This document shows, one piece after another, positions 62,321 to 64,000 of a stretch of 64,000 nt of DNA. Source of the DNA: Lentzea fradiae (lineage in GTDB: Bacteria > Actinomycetota > Actinomycetes > Mycobacteriales > Pseudonocardiaceae); the NCBI RefSeq assembly GCF_900100955.1, contig NZ_FNCC01000003.1, positions 186,001 to 250,000 on the forward strand, given 5' to 3'. A program made the position numbers and the translations under genes. The notes beneath the pieces are model-generated. The model searched no databases, was not told the origin of the DNA, and saw only the letters and a program-made list of their open reading frames with translations. Numbering within the stretch: the first letter of the stretch is position 1; each line of letters starts with the position of its first letter.

Positions 62321-63316
62321 TCAGGCGAGCTGGGGCAGGGCGAGCCCTCCCGCCATCAGCACCAGGCACGCCAGGCCGTGCACGAGGGGGTTGCGCACGA
62401 GCAGCGCCACGAACTCGCGCAGGAACGCGCTGGGCACGAAGTACCAGGCGGTGGGAGCGCCGATGACCTGCAAGCGCAGGCCCTGGTTGCGCGACAGCAC
62501 GGCCGTGCGGAACACGTGGTAGTTGTTCGTGACGGCGACGATCCGGCCGCTGTGGCCGCGGTCGGCGAGCAACGCCTTGCTGTAGCGCAGGTTCTCGTCG
62601 GTCGTGGTGGCCTGGTCCTCCAGCACGATCTCGTCGGCGGGGATTCCGCGTTCCACGAGGTACTCGCGCATCGCGAAGGCTTCCGACACCTCCTCGTCGG
62701 CGCCCTGCCCTCCCGTCACGACGATCACCGGCGTGCGACCGGCGCCGCGTTCGCGGTGGTAGAGGCGCATCGCGCGGTCGAGGCGGTTGGCGAGCAGCTT
62801 GGGCACGCGGGAGCCGATGAGCCCGGCGCCGAGCACGATGATGCCGTCGAACCCGCTGCGGCGGCCGGTGCGGCCGTAGATCACCGAGTACAGCAGCAGG
62901 CTCACGAACAGGAACGCGATGTAGGCGGAGACCAGGAACAGGCCGATGGCGCTGCCGCGGATCCAGTCGCTGGGCTGGCTGATGCCCCAGAAGAAGTACA
63001 CCATCTCGCCGAGCAGGGCGGTGCCCGCGAGCAACGACAGCAGGTTGGCCAGCGACCGCCCTTCCCTGCGCACCATCACGACGCCGTTGGCGAGCAGGGC
63101 GAGCGGGAGCAGCAGCAGGCCGATGACGGCCAGCACGAACCCGAGTGCGAGCGGCAGGCTCAGCGCCGGGTTGTCCTGTCCGACGTTCGCGAGCAGGAGC
63201 AGCAGCATCACCAGGGTGACGCCGAGCCAGATGGCGTTGCTCAGCCTGCGCCGGTCACGCAGGACGCCGAGCACGAAGAAGGAAGCGGGGACCAGGCAGA
63301 GCAGCGCGGCGAGCAC
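62321..63316 (-). CDS. YdcF/SanA/ElyC-family membrane protein (DUF218)
   Basis: The 331-residue protein has about five membrane segments before residue 150. A DUF218 domain follows (IIVLGAGLIG, VIVVTGGQGADEEVSEA, TTTDENLRYS, VTNNYHVFRTAVL), and a last membrane segment ends it. The family is linked to envelope integrity. GTG start with TACGCT six bases upstream. No operon partner is evident. Confidence 0.88.
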   Translation of the reverse strand: MLAALLCLVPASFFVLGVLRDRRRLSNAIWLGVTLVMLLLLLANVGQDNPALSLPLALGFVLAVIGLLLLPLALLANGVVMVRREGRSLANLLSLLAGTALLGEMVYFFWGISQPSDWIRGSAIGLFLVSAYIAFLFVSLLLYSVIYGRTGRRSGFDGIIVLGAGLIGSRVPKLLANRLDRAMRLYHRERGAGRTPVIVVTGGQGADEEVSEAFAMREYLVERGIPADEIVLEDQATTTDENLRYSKALLADRGHSGRIVAVTNNYHVFRTAVLSRNQGLRLQVIGAPTAWYFVPSAFLREFVALLVRNPLVHGLACLVLMAGGLALPQLA

Positions 63317-63338
63317 CGCGTCAGCGTAATACCGGTGA

Positions 63339-63521
63339 TCACTCGCTGCCGCCGGGCTCCTCGTCCTGCTCGCGCGGGGCGGGCTTCGGGCGCGGCCTCA
63401 GCCGCACCGCGCCCGCCGTGAGGTCGAGCGGACCGGTCTCCTCGTAGTCCTCGCCGGTGCCCGCGTCCGTCGCCTCGCGGCGGACCTTCGGCCCGGGGAA
63501 CAACTCGCCCAACTGTCCCAT
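63339..63521 (-). CDS. Small DUF6191-like protein
   Basis: The 60-residue charged protein has GELFPGPKVRREATDAGTGE, then TGPLDLTAGAVRLRPRP. This resembles the actinobacterial DUF6191 family, which has an N-terminal motif and a GPIDLDxG core. TAACCT lies seven bases before the ATG. Function unknown. Confidence 0.65.
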   Translation of the reverse strand: MGQLGELFPGPKVRREATDAGTGEDYEETGPLDLTAGAVRLRPRPKPAPREQDEEPGGSE

Positions 63522-63537
63522 GCCCGCGAGGTTACCC

Positions 63538-63690
63538 TCAGAAGATGGCGACGAGCAGCAGGATCACGCCGAGCACCGCGGCGATCACGATCCAGTGCGA
63601 GTTCGCCGGCCTGCGGTAGTGGCTGCGGACGGTGGTGCTGCGGAAGAAGCTGAACGGCGCGCTGCGGCGGTGGCGGCGAACCCAGGGCAT
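63538..63690 (-). CDS. Small single-pass membrane protein
   Basis: The 50-residue protein has a basic N-terminal half (VRRHRRSAPF, HYRRPANSHW) and one C-terminal membrane helix, IVIAAVLGVILLLVAIF. AGGAGGACGAC immediately upstream fixes the ATG at 63690; the longer open frame upstream is not needed. It lies 16 bp before the DUF6191-like gene. Function unknown. Confidence 0.7.
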   Translation of the reverse strand: MPWVRRHRRSAPFSFFRSTTVRSHYRRPANSHWIVIAAVLGVILLLVAIF

Positions 63691-63716
63691 GTCGTCCTCC
63701 TGACTGCGTGAGCTGG

Positions 63717-64000
63717 TCAGGTCGGGGATACCCAGCGGCGCAACCGTTCCTGTACTCCAGCCAGACCAATCTGGACCATCTCGGGGTCGTCGGTGTCGTT
63801 GCCGCGCAGCACGTCGTACCACGGGGTGAGCGCGTGCCAGATCGCCGCTCGTTCGCACAGGGCGTCCGTGACGCCGTAGACCTCGGCGAGCGCGTCCGCG
63901 AACTCCGGTGAGGTGTCGTGCAGCGCCCAGGCGAGGTCGGTCGCCGGGTCGCCGAGGTGCAGGTCGCCGAAGTCGATGACGCCCGTCAGCAGGCCGTCGT
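63717..64000 (-). CDS. Phosphotransferase-family protein (5' end outside window)
   Basis: The visible 94 C-terminal residues contain GVIDFGDLHLGDPATDLAWA, the metal-binding DFG-like motif and following helix of APH-family kinases. They continue to AIWHALTPWYDVLRGND and end QERLRRWVSPT. The catalytic HGD loop is beyond the edge. It is a second APH-family gene in addition to the one at 14140-15018. Substrate is unknown. Confidence 0.8.
   Translation of the reverse strand, partial: DGLLTGVIDFGDLHLGDPATDLAWALHDTSPEFADALAEVYGVTDALCERAAIWHALTPWYDVLRGNDTDDPEMVQIGLAGVQERLRRWVSPT

Overview
The window is high-GC, densely packed DNA that looks like an actinomycete chromosome, most likely from the Pseudonocardiales; that placement is inference. 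Support comes from GC-ending codons, a DUF397 protein paired with an XRE/DUF5753 regulator, a mycothiol-dependent maleylpyruvate-isomerase-family protein, DasR-, CebR- and CsoR-like operators, and many starts that look leaderless (a TANNNT hexamer 5-7 nt before ATG or GTG, with no Shine-Dalgarno sequence). I saw no rRNA, tRNA, CRISPR array, transposase or integrase.

Region 1 (1-13929, minus strand) is the most unusual. It is a tightly overlapping operon for a polyunsaturated-fatty-acid-synthase-like iterative PKS. A 2161-residue protein fuses a PfaD-like enoyl reductase to KS-AT-ACP-ACP-KR. A second multidomain protein carries KS-AT-DH and a PPTase-like tail. A free ACP, an alpha/beta hydrolase, a GT-B glycosyltransferase and a membrane zinc-ribbon methyltransferase follow; the last runs off the left edge. 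Together they suggest a reduced or polyunsaturated acyl chain that is released, glycosylated and methylated. The product is unknown to me.

Region 2 (14140-20446) holds an aminoglycoside-phosphotransferase-family gene, then a probable sulfur-acquisition block: two luciferase-like flavin monooxygenases and a polar amino acid ABC transporter with an orphan winged-helix regulator. The transporter genes follow a 19-codon cysteine-containing leader ORF whose start lies inside a strong hairpin.

Region 3 (20590-32600) carries a DUF6745 gene behind a 12-residue upstream ORF, a MerR-thioredoxin pair, a Na+/H+ antiporter, an orphan CebE-like sugar-binding lipoprotein under a perfect CebR-type box, a MICAL-like flavoprotein, an XRE-DUF397 pair and a MacAB-type exporter.

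Region 4 (32597-43566) has a DUF1684-SnoaL fusion next to a relic of its SnoaL half, a methyltransferase, a divergent XRE-cupin/thioredoxin-reductase-like/MFS locus, a large lower-GC NACHT NTPase (probable anti-phage NLR-like protein), a TetX-like monooxygenase, a frameshifted KDPG aldolase and a secreted sphingomyelinase.

Region 5 (43559-64000) contains a DUF6493/SWIM pair, a probable rifampicin monooxygenase, an AlkZ-like DNA glycosylase, a MarR/MMPL pair, an ECF sigma factor with a VOC protein, a MarR-kinase-response regulator operon, an AraC/VOC pair, a chitinase with a DasR-type site in its promoter, a DUF4396 protein behind a CsoR-like box, a YdcF-like protein, small genes, and a second phosphotransferase-family gene cut by the right edge. 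A dispersed element of about 185 bp occurs twice (24414-24601 and 54446-54628), each time between convergent genes.
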